Assembly (NCBI GenBank): GCA_964458615.1
Contig: CAYWJR010000007.1
Span: 1 to 47,834, forward strand
DNA from: SHNJ01 sp964458615
GTDB lineage: Bacteria > Pseudomonadota > Alphaproteobacteria > SHNJ01
Reading direction: 5' to 3'
DNA: 47,834 nt
Both the position numbers and the translations under genes were made by a program. The notes under the pieces were generated by a model that had not been told where the DNA came from, ran no database searches, and saw only the letters and a program-made list of their open reading frames with translations. Of the stretch, positions 8,450 to 16,537 are shown piece by piece. Positions within the stretch are counted from its first letter, which is position 1. Each line of letters opens with the position of its first letter.

Positions 8450-9040
8450 GTGGGGTTAATGCTGCGGATTGCGCATTTGAACGAAGTGACGTTCAATCAG
8501 CCTTGGTGTTATAATTTCGCGCCTCATCCTGGCGGACGCGATGCTATTGCCGATTTATTGCAGGATTTCGATGCGCAATCATGTCTGGTTGCGTATTTCT
8601 TTTCTCAGAGCAGAGCGATGTATGGAGATAATTTAAAACCAGCATCGTTCGAAGCCGTAACGCCATGGAATCCTGCCGATGAAGGCGGAGGATTAGCCGA
8701 CGATCCACGCGGCGGTTTGCCGAATTTGGATTTCACAGCCAAATTAGATGCGGGAAAATGTTTTGCGATTCTGCCGAACGGCGCGATTGCGGCGTATGAA
8801 TTTAAACGTCAATCTCCATCCGAGCTATTTGATGGTTTGTACCGGCATCATGTTTATGGCCACAGGTACAATTTGACGCCGATTGAAACCGCTGTGTTTC
8901 ATGGCGGTCTGTTGCCAGAAGATAAAGTAAAATTTACAGCCTTGGCTTGCAACTTCTCTCCTCCTGAGCGCATAGAACTTGTCCGGCAAAGTGTTTTTGA
9001 CTGGCTGGTCGAGAAAAGACGCGAAAAAGCGCCGAAATAA
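8450..9040 (+). CDS. Unrecognised 196-residue protein after the coupling protein
   Basis: I do not recognise this protein. It starts 17 bases after the coupling-protein stop, at GTG 8450 or ATG 8459; neither has a well-spaced ribosome site. It has no membrane helix or signal peptide. Visible features are a Gly-rich middle, several aromatic-rich stretches and a charged C-terminus (VEKRREKAPK). Codon use is a little richer in A/T-ending codons than its neighbours. Its position makes it a possible substrate, adaptor or accessory of the secretion system, but nothing in the sequence proves that. Confidence 0.55.
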   Translation: MGLMLRIAHLNEVTFNQPWCYNFAPHPGGRDAIADLLQDFDAQSCLVAYFFSQSRAMYGDNLKPASFEAVTPWNPADEGGGLADDPRGGLPNLDFTAKLDAGKCFAILPNGAIAAYEFKRQSPSELFDGLYRHHVYGHRYNLTPIETAVFHGGLLPEDKVKFTALACNFSPPERIELVRQSVFDWLVEKRREKAPK

Positions 9041-9077
9041 CTTTATTTATCCGTCTATTTCCTATTAATTATCATAT

Positions 9078-10115
9078 ATGAGAATTTTGATCGTCGGAAA
9101 CTTCGCCCAAAAAATCCCCGGCGGATTTTATTACAATTTCGATTTTAAATTGCGTAACGGATTGATTCGCAATGGCCATACGGTTTTGGAATTTTCCGAC
9201 CGCGACCAGGCGCGTTTGTCCAATATGTTCGGCAGCCGCAAATTGGGTGTCGGCGGGGCGAATGAAAAATTGTTGGCGACCGTTGAAAATTATTTGCCCG
9301 ATCTGATTTTGTTCGGCCACGCCAACGTGATCCGCAACGAAACAATCGCGCAAATACGCGCAACATGGCCGCATACCCGCATCGGGCTTTACAATATCGA
9401 TACGCTGGCATTGGCGGAACATATCGATAATGTTACGCATTTGCGCGGCCGCGCCAATGTCGTCGATGCGATGTTCATCACAACCGGCGGCGATTTGTTA
9501 AAACAATTCCTGCGCCCGCACAATACCGTATCGTACATGCCGAACGCGGTCGATCCAAGTATCGAGGTTTTGCGCAATTTCGATTGCGCAGATTTGCCGG
9601 TCGATTTTTTATTTTGTATCGGCGGCGCCAGCCCGAACGATACCAGATTGGAAATATCGGATTATTTGAAAAAAAATCTGTCCGGAATAACAATGGAATT
9701 TTACGGCCTGTATGGGCGGCCATCGGTTTGGGGCGGAAAATATTTGAATGTGCTGTCGGACGCGAAAATGTCCCTGAATTTCAGCCGGCCCAACAACGCG
9801 TATTTGTACGCATCCGACCGGATGGCGCATATTATGGGCAATGGAATTTTGGCGTTAACCCCGGAATCCAGCGGTTTCAAGCGGTTTTTCGGCGGCCATG
9901 AAATCGCGTATTACAGCGATCCATCCGATTTGGCGGATAAAATAAAGTTTTATGCCGCTAACGACGATGCGCGGCGCGCGGTCGCAAAGGCGGGGTGGGA
10001 AAAATCGCATCGAGATTTCAATTGCAAACTTGTGGCGCAATATATTGTCGATGTAACCATGCGGCAAAAAATGTCGCATGATTATGTATGGCAAGACGAA
10101 TTGTATAAAATGTAA
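9078..10115 (+). CDS. CgeB/GT-B type glycosyltransferase
   Basis: 345 residues with a two-domain GT-B layout. The N-terminus is MRILIVGNF with a Gly-rich loop (KIPGGFYYN). The second domain carries YASDRMAHIMGNG and a later EIAYYSDPSDLADKIKFYA, then a helix with AVAKAGWEKSHRDFN. This C-terminal pattern fits the CgeB-like glycosyltransferase group (Glyco_trans_1_2). The likely role is transfer of a sugar onto a surface glycan or protein; donor and acceptor cannot be read. It stands apart from the glycosyltransferase run at 40.7-44.8 kb. Its stop TAA is immediately followed by the stop of the convergent transglycosylase gene. Confidence 0.75.
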   Translation: MRILIVGNFAQKIPGGFYYNFDFKLRNGLIRNGHTVLEFSDRDQARLSNMFGSRKLGVGGANEKLLATVENYLPDLILFGHANVIRNETIAQIRATWPHTRIGLYNIDTLALAEHIDNVTHLRGRANVVDAMFITTGGDLLKQFLRPHNTVSYMPNAVDPSIEVLRNFDCADLPVDFLFCIGGASPNDTRLEISDYLKKNLSGITMEFYGLYGRPSVWGGKYLNVLSDAKMSLNFSRPNNAYLYASDRMAHIMGNGILALTPESSGFKRFFGGHEIAYYSDPSDLADKIKFYAANDDARRAVAKAGWEKSHRDFNCKLVAQYIVDVTMRQKMSHDYVWQDELYKM

Positions 10116-10958
10116 TTATCTGGAAACTGTGGATGGGTTGCCGGCGTCGGCCACGGTTTGTTTTTTCATTTTCGACTGATGGCCATTGATAAATTTCGTG
10201 CCGCTGGCTATTTGCCTGCGTTTGCGTTCTTCCCATGCTTTCATCACGGCTTCTTTGCGGGTTCGGTCGGCTTCGGCCAATGTCATGCCCTTGACTGAAA
10301 CGCTGCTGCGCAACGATTCGGTGGAATCATACAATTTTTGCGGCGTATTTTTCGATGGGCGGTACACTTGCGCCACTTTGATTTCTTGCACCAGTGTTTT
10401 GCCGGTATTGATGCGGTTTAAATTTCCCAAAACGCGTTTTTTATATTGTTCATGATAATATGGCGTTGCGGAATGATAATCGCCTATGGCTTTCAACCAC
10501 GATTTGTTATCGGTATATAAATTTTGTAAAAAATTGGCGGCATAGGTGACGTTTTTAACCGGATCGAATGCGTCGTCCAGATCGCGGAACGCAGTTTTAT
10601 GATGATGCAGATTGATTTGCATGCAACCGACATCGATCGATTTAACGCCTTTGGATTGCAACGATTTTACAAATTCAACCGCTTCGGACTTGGAATCGAA
10701 AAAATACCCTTTGCCTTGGCTGTTCACGGTCCACGGCCAGGCAGAAAATGCCTTGCTGTTTTTGTCGTACCGGCCGGATTCGGTGTGGGATATGGCCTTT
10801 AAAACGTTCTTTGGAATCGATTTGACGGCTTCGACTTGGTTGATGGCGGCGGGGCATATTTTGCTGTTTTCAGAAGGATTTGACGCGCTTGCGAAGCCTG
10901 GGAAAACCCCGGTCAATGCCGCCAAAATCAATCCGATTGAAAATAAAATTCCGCGCAT
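10116..10958 (-). CDS. Secreted lytic transglycosylase (SLT domain)
   Basis: 280 residues with an N-terminal signal peptide (to about FASA, residue 25). The SLT fold is clear: the catalytic Glu in AISHTESGR, then WPWTVNSQGKGYFF, SIDVGCMQINLHHH and WLKAIGDYHS. The C-terminal 80 residues are basic and low in complexity. The enzyme cleaves peptidoglycan glycan strands in the periplasm to make 1,6-anhydro ends. In this genomic setting it could open the wall for the type IV machine, as VirB1 does, but a flagellar or housekeeping role fits as well. The start is supported by AAAGGA upstream. No terminator fits between it and the convergent gene. Confidence 0.85.
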   Translation of the reverse strand: MRGILFSIGLILAALTGVFPGFASASNPSENSKICPAAINQVEAVKSIPKNVLKAISHTESGRYDKNSKAFSAWPWTVNSQGKGYFFDSKSEAVEFVKSLQSKGVKSIDVGCMQINLHHHKTAFRDLDDAFDPVKNVTYAANFLQNLYTDNKSWLKAIGDYHSATPYYHEQYKKRVLGNLNRINTGKTLVQEIKVAQVYRPSKNTPQKLYDSTESLRSSVSVKGMTLAEADRTRKEAVMKAWEERKRRQIASGTKFINGHQSKMKKQTVADAGNPSTVSR

Positions 10959-11061
10959 GATTATCCTTTGCCAACCTTAACGGGGCAAATTTTATGCCAA
11001 TATATGTATTTTGATCCTTAAACCTTAACAAACGGTTACTTTTCGGTATGCAACCGATTCT

Positions 11062-11943
11062 TCATTCTGCTGCAATCAACTTGATTTCTTTTGCATATTG
11101 CGCCGCGTGGTAACAATTCGCGATTCTCGAGAATGCCTTTTGCAACCGGGATTTTGTCGCAGAAAATAAATGGTTCGCGGTGAAATCGTTTTCGTTCATA
11201 TAAAGCGCGCGGTCGATTTCTATTTGCACGGCTTCGATTCCTGAATCGATATTGCTGTGATGTTCGGTAATATATCCGCCTGGATATGGATCGTTGCGCG
11301 CGATGCGGAAACCCAAATCTCGCAAACTTCGTTCGATAATATCGATTGTTTCCGGGCGACAGCTTTGGCCGAACCGGTTGCCCAAAACAATTTCGGCGCT
11401 TTGTCCGCTGTACCGGTCGATGGGTGCGGCGATATGCGGCATGGAATGGCAATCGAGCAAAAGACATCCCCCAAATTTGGTAAATGTCGATTGAATCATC
11501 GCGGCCAATGCGGCGTGAAATGGCCGGTGTACCGCGTGAATGCGCCGCGACGCTTCGGCGAAATCTATTTTTCCGCCATAGATATTTTGGTTTTGCGCGA
11601 CGATTTGCGGTATCGAACCCAAACCCGCTTTTGCTTTGGCAGATTCCAACAATTGTGGCAACGGCGTTGCCCCGCAAAACATATCCGCGTCCAATTCCCA
11701 TGCGCTGCGATTCACATCGACATAGGCGCGCGCGTAATTTACCGATAAAATAGGCGCGCCATAATCCGGCGCGAAATTCCACAATTCGTCGACAAAGCAA
11801 TCTTCCAGTTTTCGCAAATCGGAAATCGGCAATTGCGCCGATGTCAAAAATTCGCCTGGATAAAAACTGCCTGAGTGCGGCGATGTCAATATGATCGGCA
11901 AACGTTGTTGTTTTGGTTCAACCAAGTGAATGGGCGATTTCAT
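11062..11943 (-). CDS. N-formylglutamate amidohydrolase family protein
   Basis: 293 residues. Family landmarks are LTSPHSGSFYP near the N-terminus, YARAYVDVNRSAWELD, LLLDCHSMP and the C-terminal GGYITEHH followed by AVQIEIDRALYM. These are the metal-binding and substrate-contact segments of the FGase family. Members hydrolyse N-formylglutamate to glutamate and formate in histidine breakdown; relatives act on other N-acyl amino acids. No hut genes are beside it, so the substrate is uncertain. It is transcribed away from cpdR. Confidence 0.85.
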   Translation of the reverse strand: MKSPIHLVEPKQQRLPIILTSPHSGSFYPGEFLTSAQLPISDLRKLEDCFVDELWNFAPDYGAPILSVNYARAYVDVNRSAWELDADMFCGATPLPQLLESAKAKAGLGSIPQIVAQNQNIYGGKIDFAEASRRIHAVHRPFHAALAAMIQSTFTKFGGCLLLDCHSMPHIAAPIDRYSGQSAEIVLGNRFGQSCRPETIDIIERSLRDLGFRIARNDPYPGGYITEHHSNIDSGIEAVQIEIDRALYMNENDFTANHLFSATKSRLQKAFSRIANCYHAAQYAKEIKLIAAE

Positions 11944-12040
11944 GGTGTCTTATTATATCTTGTTTTTGGGCAACAATCTTTTTTGAATCTGACCCGCTTT
12001 TTGCGCTTTTCCGCCATTTCTGGCGCCCACATATTTCAAT

Positions 12041-12165
12041 TAAATAATTGATATGTAATAATAATATTTCGTATCGGCGAAAATACCATACGCCGTGTAT
12101 GCAATACAAAAAAACGCCGCCGACAACGCTTTGTTAACCATTCCGGCTATATTCTGAAACTATAG
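12041..12165 (+). promoter_or_regulatory. Regulatory region of cpdR with a CtrA-type half-site
   Basis: TTAACCAT at 12134-12141 is the half-site form recognised by CtrA in Caulobacter and relatives. A possible -10, CTATAG (12160-12165), is placed so that the half-site covers the -35 position, as in CtrA-activated promoters. Further upstream, 12041-12062 is an AT-rich block also found at 46198. A short inverted repeat, CATAC-N5-GTATG, lies at 12087-12101, and a CGCCA/TGGCG hairpin at 12012-12025. The region is 275 bases and has no other gene that I can see. Confidence 0.42.
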
Positions 12166-12218
12166 GCGGGTGCAAAACCTTCCGCCAAACGACGAAAAGA
12201 CAAGGGAGAGCAAATATC

Positions 12219-12662
12219 ATGGCCAATATCATCATAGCCGAAGATGACATGCCGATGCGTGCGGTGATGACACGCTTGTTGGAAAATGCGGGCCACAAAG
12301 TTTGGCCGGTCAGCGATGGTCATGAAGCCGCCGAGGCCTTAAAAAATAAAAGATGCGATTTATTGTTGACCGATATTGTCATGCCGGGTTTAGACGGTAT
12401 GCAGTTGGCCAAATTAGCCTGGAAAAACAATCCGGATGTCAAAGTTATGTTCGTATCCGGTTTCGCCCAAGTTGCGCGCGGCGACAAGGAATATCCGAAA
12501 TCCAAAGCGTGTTTGTTGTCCAAACCGTTTAATTTGCGGGAATTGGTCAGCGAGGTTGCGCGGATCACCGGCACAGAACCGCCGCAAGATCCAAGCCATG
12601 ACGAAACACACGAAAAAGTGGTCGAATTGAAACCCCGTTCCAAACGGCGTAAGCAAGGATAA
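12219..12662 (+). CDS. cpdR: CpdR-like single-domain response regulator
   Basis: 147 residues: a receiver domain (1-118) and a 30-residue basic tail. The phosphoacceptor is D52 in LLLTDIVMPGLDGMQLA, the acidic pair is E8-D9-D10, and the switch Lys is K102 in LLSKPFNLRELV. The TDIVMPGLDG and SKPFNLREL segments match CpdR of alphaproteobacteria. There, the unphosphorylated protein primes ClpXP to degrade cell-cycle regulators, under control of the CckA-ChpT phosphorelay. The tail here (KRRKQG at the end) is longer and more basic than in Caulobacter. The ribosome site AAGGGAGAG supports the start. A bidirectional terminator follows. Confidence 0.87.
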   Translation: MANIIIAEDDMPMRAVMTRLLENAGHKVWPVSDGHEAAEALKNKRCDLLLTDIVMPGLDGMQLAKLAWKNNPDVKVMFVSGFAQVARGDKEYPKSKACLLSKPFNLRELVSEVARITGTEPPQDPSHDETHEKVVELKPRSKRRKQG

Positions 12663-12720
12663 GTTACACAGAAAGAATTGGTAAGTTCGGTTGAGAAAAA
12701 AACGAAGTAAATAGCAAATA

Positions 12721-12751
12721 AAAAAAGGCGCCTTGAATCGGGCGCCTTTTT
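12721..12751. terminator. Bidirectional terminator between cpdR and bioB
   Basis: A run of A, then GGCGCC, an eight-base loop, GGCGCC and TTTTT. The flanking A and T runs pair as well, so the hairpin can stop transcription from cpdR on the plus strand and from bioB on the minus strand. Confidence 0.9.
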
Positions 12752-12776
12752 CAATTTATTATATAAAACCTGCCGG

Positions 12777-13784
12777 TTATGCGGCGATTTTCAATCCCGC
12801 GTCGCGGATCAATTCCTGATCTGCCAGTGCGTCGTTATTGGCGGTGGTCAATAATTTTTCACCATAAAAAATCGAATTCGCGCCCGCCATCATGCATAAA
12901 ATCTGCGCCTCGCGCGACAGGCGGCTGCGCCCTGCGGATAAACGCACCCGCGCGCGTGGAATAACGATACGGGTTACCGCGATCATGCGCACCAATTCGA
13001 TCGGATCAATCTCTGGGCGGTTTTCCAACGGCGTACCTTTTACCGCGACCAGGGCGTTGATCGGCACGCTTTCCGGGTGTGGGGTCATGGACGCCAACAC
13101 TTGCAGCATACTGGCGCGGTCAGTTGCGGTTTCGCCCATGCCGATAATGCCGCCGCAACACAATGTCACGCCTGCGTTGCGCACATTCTGCAAAGTCTCC
13201 AAACGTTCTTGGTAATCGCGTGTCGTGATAATTTGGTCGTAAAATTCCGGGCTTGTGTCCAGATTGTGATTATATGCCGTCAATCCCGCTTCGGCCAGGC
13301 GCTTGGCTTGGGATTCATTGACCATGCCCAATGTTACGCATGCTTCCATGCCCATTTCCTTGACGCCGCGAATCATGGACAAAACCCGGTCGAATTCTTC
13401 GCCATCGCGCACTTCGCGCCACGCCGCTCCCATGCAAAACCGGTTCGCGCCCGCATCCTTGGCCATTTTCGCCTTGGACAATACATCGTCTACTTGCATC
13501 AACGATTCTTTGGCCATACCGACCGATTTTGCGTAATGCGCGCTTTGCGGGCAATAGGAACAATTTTCGGGGCATCCGCCGGTTTTGATGCTTAGCAAGC
13601 TGGCCAGTTGTATGGAATCGTCCTGGTATTGACGGTGAACAGATTGCGCCTTGTAAACCAAATCCATCAATGGCGCCTGTAACAAAGATTCGATTTCCGC
13701 AACTGTCCAGTCATGACGGATCGCCGGGTCGGCGGACATGCAAATTTTATTGTCGGAATGGCGGTGCGATTGGCAGGCGGTCAT
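12777..13784 (-). CDS. bioB: Biotin synthase
   Basis: 335 residues. The radical SAM cluster motif is C71-x3-C75-x2-C78 (GGCPENCSYCPQS). The other cluster ligands of biotin synthase are visible in FCMGAAWREV, ACVTLGM and CCGGIIGMGE. BioB inserts sulfur into dethiobiotin to form the thiophane ring, the last step of biotin synthesis. The chosen start has AAGGAT eight bases upstream; an internal ATG 16 codons later is possible. It is transcribed divergently from bioF across a 79-base gap that must hold both promoters. On the minus strand TTGCTA and TATCAC are 17 bases apart there. Confidence 0.97.
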   Translation of the reverse strand: MTACQSHRHSDNKICMSADPAIRHDWTVAEIESLLQAPLMDLVYKAQSVHRQYQDDSIQLASLLSIKTGGCPENCSYCPQSAHYAKSVGMAKESLMQVDDVLSKAKMAKDAGANRFCMGAAWREVRDGEEFDRVLSMIRGVKEMGMEACVTLGMVNESQAKRLAEAGLTAYNHNLDTSPEFYDQIITTRDYQERLETLQNVRNAGVTLCCGGIIGMGETATDRASMLQVLASMTPHPESVPINALVAVKGTPLENRPEIDPIELVRMIAVTRIVIPRARVRLSAGRSRLSREAQILCMMAGANSIFYGEKLLTTANNDALADQELIRDAGLKIAA

Positions 13785-13863
13785 CGGATAAATCCTTAAT
13801 TATTTATTCATGATTCGGTGATAGACAAAGTAACCTTTTTTAGCAAGAATACGGACGCAAATC

Positions 13864-15063
13864 ATGGATACACTGTACCGAAATTTTACTCAAGGCTTAA
13901 AAAACAAGGGCGAATGGCGCGAGCTTTCGGCCTACAGCCCAAGCTCGTCCGCGCAAATCCGCAAAGGGGTCGAGGATTTCATCAATTTCTCGTCGAACGA
14001 TTATTTGAACTTGTCGCGCAGCCGGGAATTAAGATTGCGCGCCATAACCTTTGCCCAGCAATTTGGTGTCGGATCGACATCGTCCCGTTTGGTTACCGGC
14101 AATATGGCTGCGTTCGATGCAATTGAACAAAAATTGGCCGGCATGATCGGGACGCAATCCAGTTTGATTTTCAATTCCGGCTATCAGGCCAACAGCGCGG
14201 TTTTATCCGCCCTGATGGATCGCCATGTTTTGGGCATGGACGCGGTTGTGTTTTCCGACCGGCTGAATCATCATTCGATCATATCGGGCATAAAATTGGC
14301 AGGCGCGGAATTGCGCCGTTATGGCCATTTGGATTTAGACCATCTTGAGGATTTGTTGAAAAAATCCGCCACCCGTAAAATCGCCCGTTTTATTGTCAGT
14401 GAAACATTGTTCGGCATGGATGGCGATCGCGCCGATATTCCGGCGTTGATCGCGCTGGCTAAAAAATACGGCGCGTTTTTATACTTGGATGATGCGCATG
14501 CGGTCGGTGTGTTGGGCAAAGACGGCATGGGGCTTGCGGCCGATTATGCGCGTCAAATCGATTGTATTATGGGCACGTTTGGCAAATCGTTCGGATCGGG
14601 CGGCGCGTATGTCGCATGTTCGCACGATCTGCGCGAATTTTTGGTCAACCGTTGCGGCGGATTTATGTTTTCAACCGGGTTGTCGCCGTTGATTTGGGGC
14701 GCTATCGATGCGGCATGCGACATCATGCCGGATTTGTCGATCGAACGCGCCAAATTGCTGGCAAACGCCGATTACCTGCGCAATGTTTTAAAACCTTTGG
14801 ATCTGAACACCGGCAACAGCCAGGCGCACATTATCCCTGTGATCGTGGGATCCGCAAACGATGCCGTGGATTTGCAAAAATTCTTGCAACAACAAGGCGT
14901 TTTATGCGCGGCGATCCGGCCGCCGACCGTGCCTGCCGGAACCAGCCGTTTGCGCCTGTCTTTGACGGCGGCGCACAAACCGCCGCAAATCGACGTTTTG
15001 GTCGGCGCGTTGTATCAATGGCGAGGCATGAATTCGGGAATCCGTCCGGATTTGGCGGCATGA
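13864..15063 (+). CDS. bioF: 8-amino-7-oxononanoate synthase
   Basis: 399 residues, an alpha-oxoamine synthase of fold-type I. The PLP lysine is K241 in GTFGKSFGSGGAY. The cofactor Asp and His are in LYLDDAHAVGVLG (207-219), and the substrate pocket shows FSSNDYLNL and DRLNHHSIISG. It condenses pimeloyl-ACP with alanine to give KAPA and CO2. The ATG has only a weak ribosome site. The stop overlaps the next start (ATGA), so bioF and the bioH-like gene are coupled. Confidence 0.96.
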   Translation: MDTLYRNFTQGLKNKGEWRELSAYSPSSSAQIRKGVEDFINFSSNDYLNLSRSRELRLRAITFAQQFGVGSTSSRLVTGNMAAFDAIEQKLAGMIGTQSSLIFNSGYQANSAVLSALMDRHVLGMDAVVFSDRLNHHSIISGIKLAGAELRRYGHLDLDHLEDLLKKSATRKIARFIVSETLFGMDGDRADIPALIALAKKYGAFLYLDDAHAVGVLGKDGMGLAADYARQIDCIMGTFGKSFGSGGAYVACSHDLREFLVNRCGGFMFSTGLSPLIWGAIDAACDIMPDLSIERAKLLANADYLRNVLKPLDLNTGNSQAHIIPVIVGSANDAVDLQKFLQQQGVLCAAIRPPTVPAGTSRLRLSLTAAHKPPQIDVLVGALYQWRGMNSGIRPDLAA

Positions 15064-15698
15064 CGCGTTTTGTTTTCGTTCACGGCTGGGGATTCGATGC
15101 CCGGTTCTGGCGGCCTTTGCTGGAACATTTTTATTTAAAAAGATCTTTGTGCGCGGATTTGGGTTATTACCGGGCCACGCATATTCCCGATCTGGATGAC
15201 GATGGTTATATTTTGGTGGCGCATTCGGCGGGCTTGTTGTGGTCGTTGCAAAATTTGCCGCGCCCGCAAAAAATAATTGCCATCAATTCCTTTGCGAAAT
15301 TTACCCAATCCGAAGATTTTTCTTCTGGCGTTTTACCCCAGCATATCGACAGAATGCAGAAAAAATGGAATCACGAGCCGTTACAGGTTTTGCACGATTT
15401 TTTCACCCGCATCGAAGCCGGTTACGATTTATCCCACGAATTGCCGGACACGCAGGCGCTTGGCGCGGGTTTGGATATGTTGCGGCGATACGATGGCCGC
15501 AAGGCTTTGCAAGATTGGAATTGCCCGGTTCTGGCGTTGGCTGGGGGCGACGATCCGCTCGTGTTATTGCCGCATGCGCAATCATTTGAATCATTGCGGT
15601 TAAATTTGGACTTGCGCGTATCGCCGTCTGGCGGGCATATTCTACCCATCCGCCACCCCGATTGGTGCGCGGCACAAATTCAACAATTTTGCGATTGA
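15060..15698 (+). CDS. bioH: BioH-type pimeloyl-ACP methyl ester esterase
   Basis: 212 residues, an alpha/beta hydrolase. The oxyanion segment FVHGWGFDARFW closely resembles BioH. The nucleophile is S56 in VAHSAGLL, the acid is in AGGDDPLVL (about D164-D165), and the base is H193 in SGGHILP. It is shorter than the E. coli enzyme, with a trimmed lid. The position between bioF and bioC, and the ATGA overlap with bioF, fit the gatekeeper that removes the methyl ester once the pimeloyl chain is complete. Other esterases (BioG and others) fill this role in relatives; the HGWG motif favours BioH. Confidence 0.85.
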   Translation: MTRFVFVHGWGFDARFWRPLLEHFYLKRSLCADLGYYRATHIPDLDDDGYILVAHSAGLLWSLQNLPRPQKIIAINSFAKFTQSEDFSSGVLPQHIDRMQKKWNHEPLQVLHDFFTRIEAGYDLSHELPDTQALGAGLDMLRRYDGRKALQDWNCPVLALAGGDDPLVLLPHAQSFESLRLNLDLRVSPSGGHILPIRHPDWCAAQIQQFCD

Positions 15699-15730
15699 TT
15701 TTTTCCCCCTTAACGAAGATGCCGAAATAA

Positions 15731-16537
15731 ATGTCCAGCAAAGACCAGGTTCGCCGCAGTTTTGGCAAGGCTGCTACGGTGTACGACGATTACGCGGTCG
15801 TACAGCAGCAAATTGTCGAAAAATTGGTGCGCCGGATACAACATATGGCTTTGCCGTCTTTTGAACCGCGCATTTTGGAAATTGGTTCGGGCACCGGTCT
15901 TTTAACCCGTAAAATGCAGGCTTTGTGGCCGCATGCGGAATATGTCGTCACCGACATCAACCATGCCATGGTCGATGTGGCACGGCGGCAAATGGGCGGG
16001 CGCAGCACAACGCATTATGCCGCCGCCGATGCGTCCAATCTGCCATTCAACTGTAAATTCGATTTGATCGTGTCCAGTATGATTTTGCATTGGCTGCCGG
16101 ATTTGTATGGCGCGATGAACGCCATATCGAATTTGCTGAATCCCGGCGCGGTTTTCGCATTTACGATTTTAGAGAAAAAAAGCTTTTCCGCCTGGCGCGC
16201 CGCATGCGATAAAACCGGCGTTGAATGCGGGTTGTGGGATTATCCGTCTTTGGATGAAATAAAATCGGTGCCGGGAATGTTCGCGGTTCAGGAAAAAATT
16301 CAAACGTTCTTTGACGATGCGCCCGGATTTTTGCACAGCTTTAAATCGATCGGATCGGGCGCCCCGAAAAAAGGATATTCCGGATTGTCGCACACGGAAA
16401 TGAAACGCGTTTTATCCGAAGCGTCCAGAATAAGGCCGTTTGTCGCCAATTACGAAGTGATTTACGGCGCGCGTCAGGCGGCCGACGGGATCGCCGATTT
16501 GCCGAACGCGGTTAACGCTTCGTCGATAACGTCATAG
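15731..16537 (+). CDS. bioC: Malonyl-ACP O-methyltransferase
   Basis: 268 residues. The N-terminus VRRSFGKAATVYDDYAVVQ is the BioC signature. SAM-binding motif I is ILEIGSGTGLLT (48-59), and the later VVTDINHAM and FDLIVSSMILHWL complete the class I methyltransferase fold. It methylates the free carboxyl of malonyl-ACP so that fatty acid synthesis can elongate it twice. The last 64 bases overlap the 3' end of the convergent bioA, so both C-termini are read from the same DNA. Confidence 0.95.
   Translation: MSSKDQVRRSFGKAATVYDDYAVVQQQIVEKLVRRIQHMALPSFEPRILEIGSGTGLLTRKMQALWPHAEYVVTDINHAMVDVARRQMGGRSTTHYAAADASNLPFNCKFDLIVSSMILHWLPDLYGAMNAISNLLNPGAVFAFTILEKKSFSAWRAACDKTGVECGLWDYPSLDEIKSVPGMFAVQEKIQTFFDDAPGFLHSFKSIGSGAPKKGYSGLSHTEMKRVLSEASRIRPFVANYEVIYGARQAADGIADLPNAVNASSITS

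Noticed and set aside
13785..13863. A biotin-repressor operator in the bioB-bioF gap
   Set aside because: No TTATMKATAA palindrome and no BirA-type inverted repeat; only a poor partial resemblance near GTAACC.
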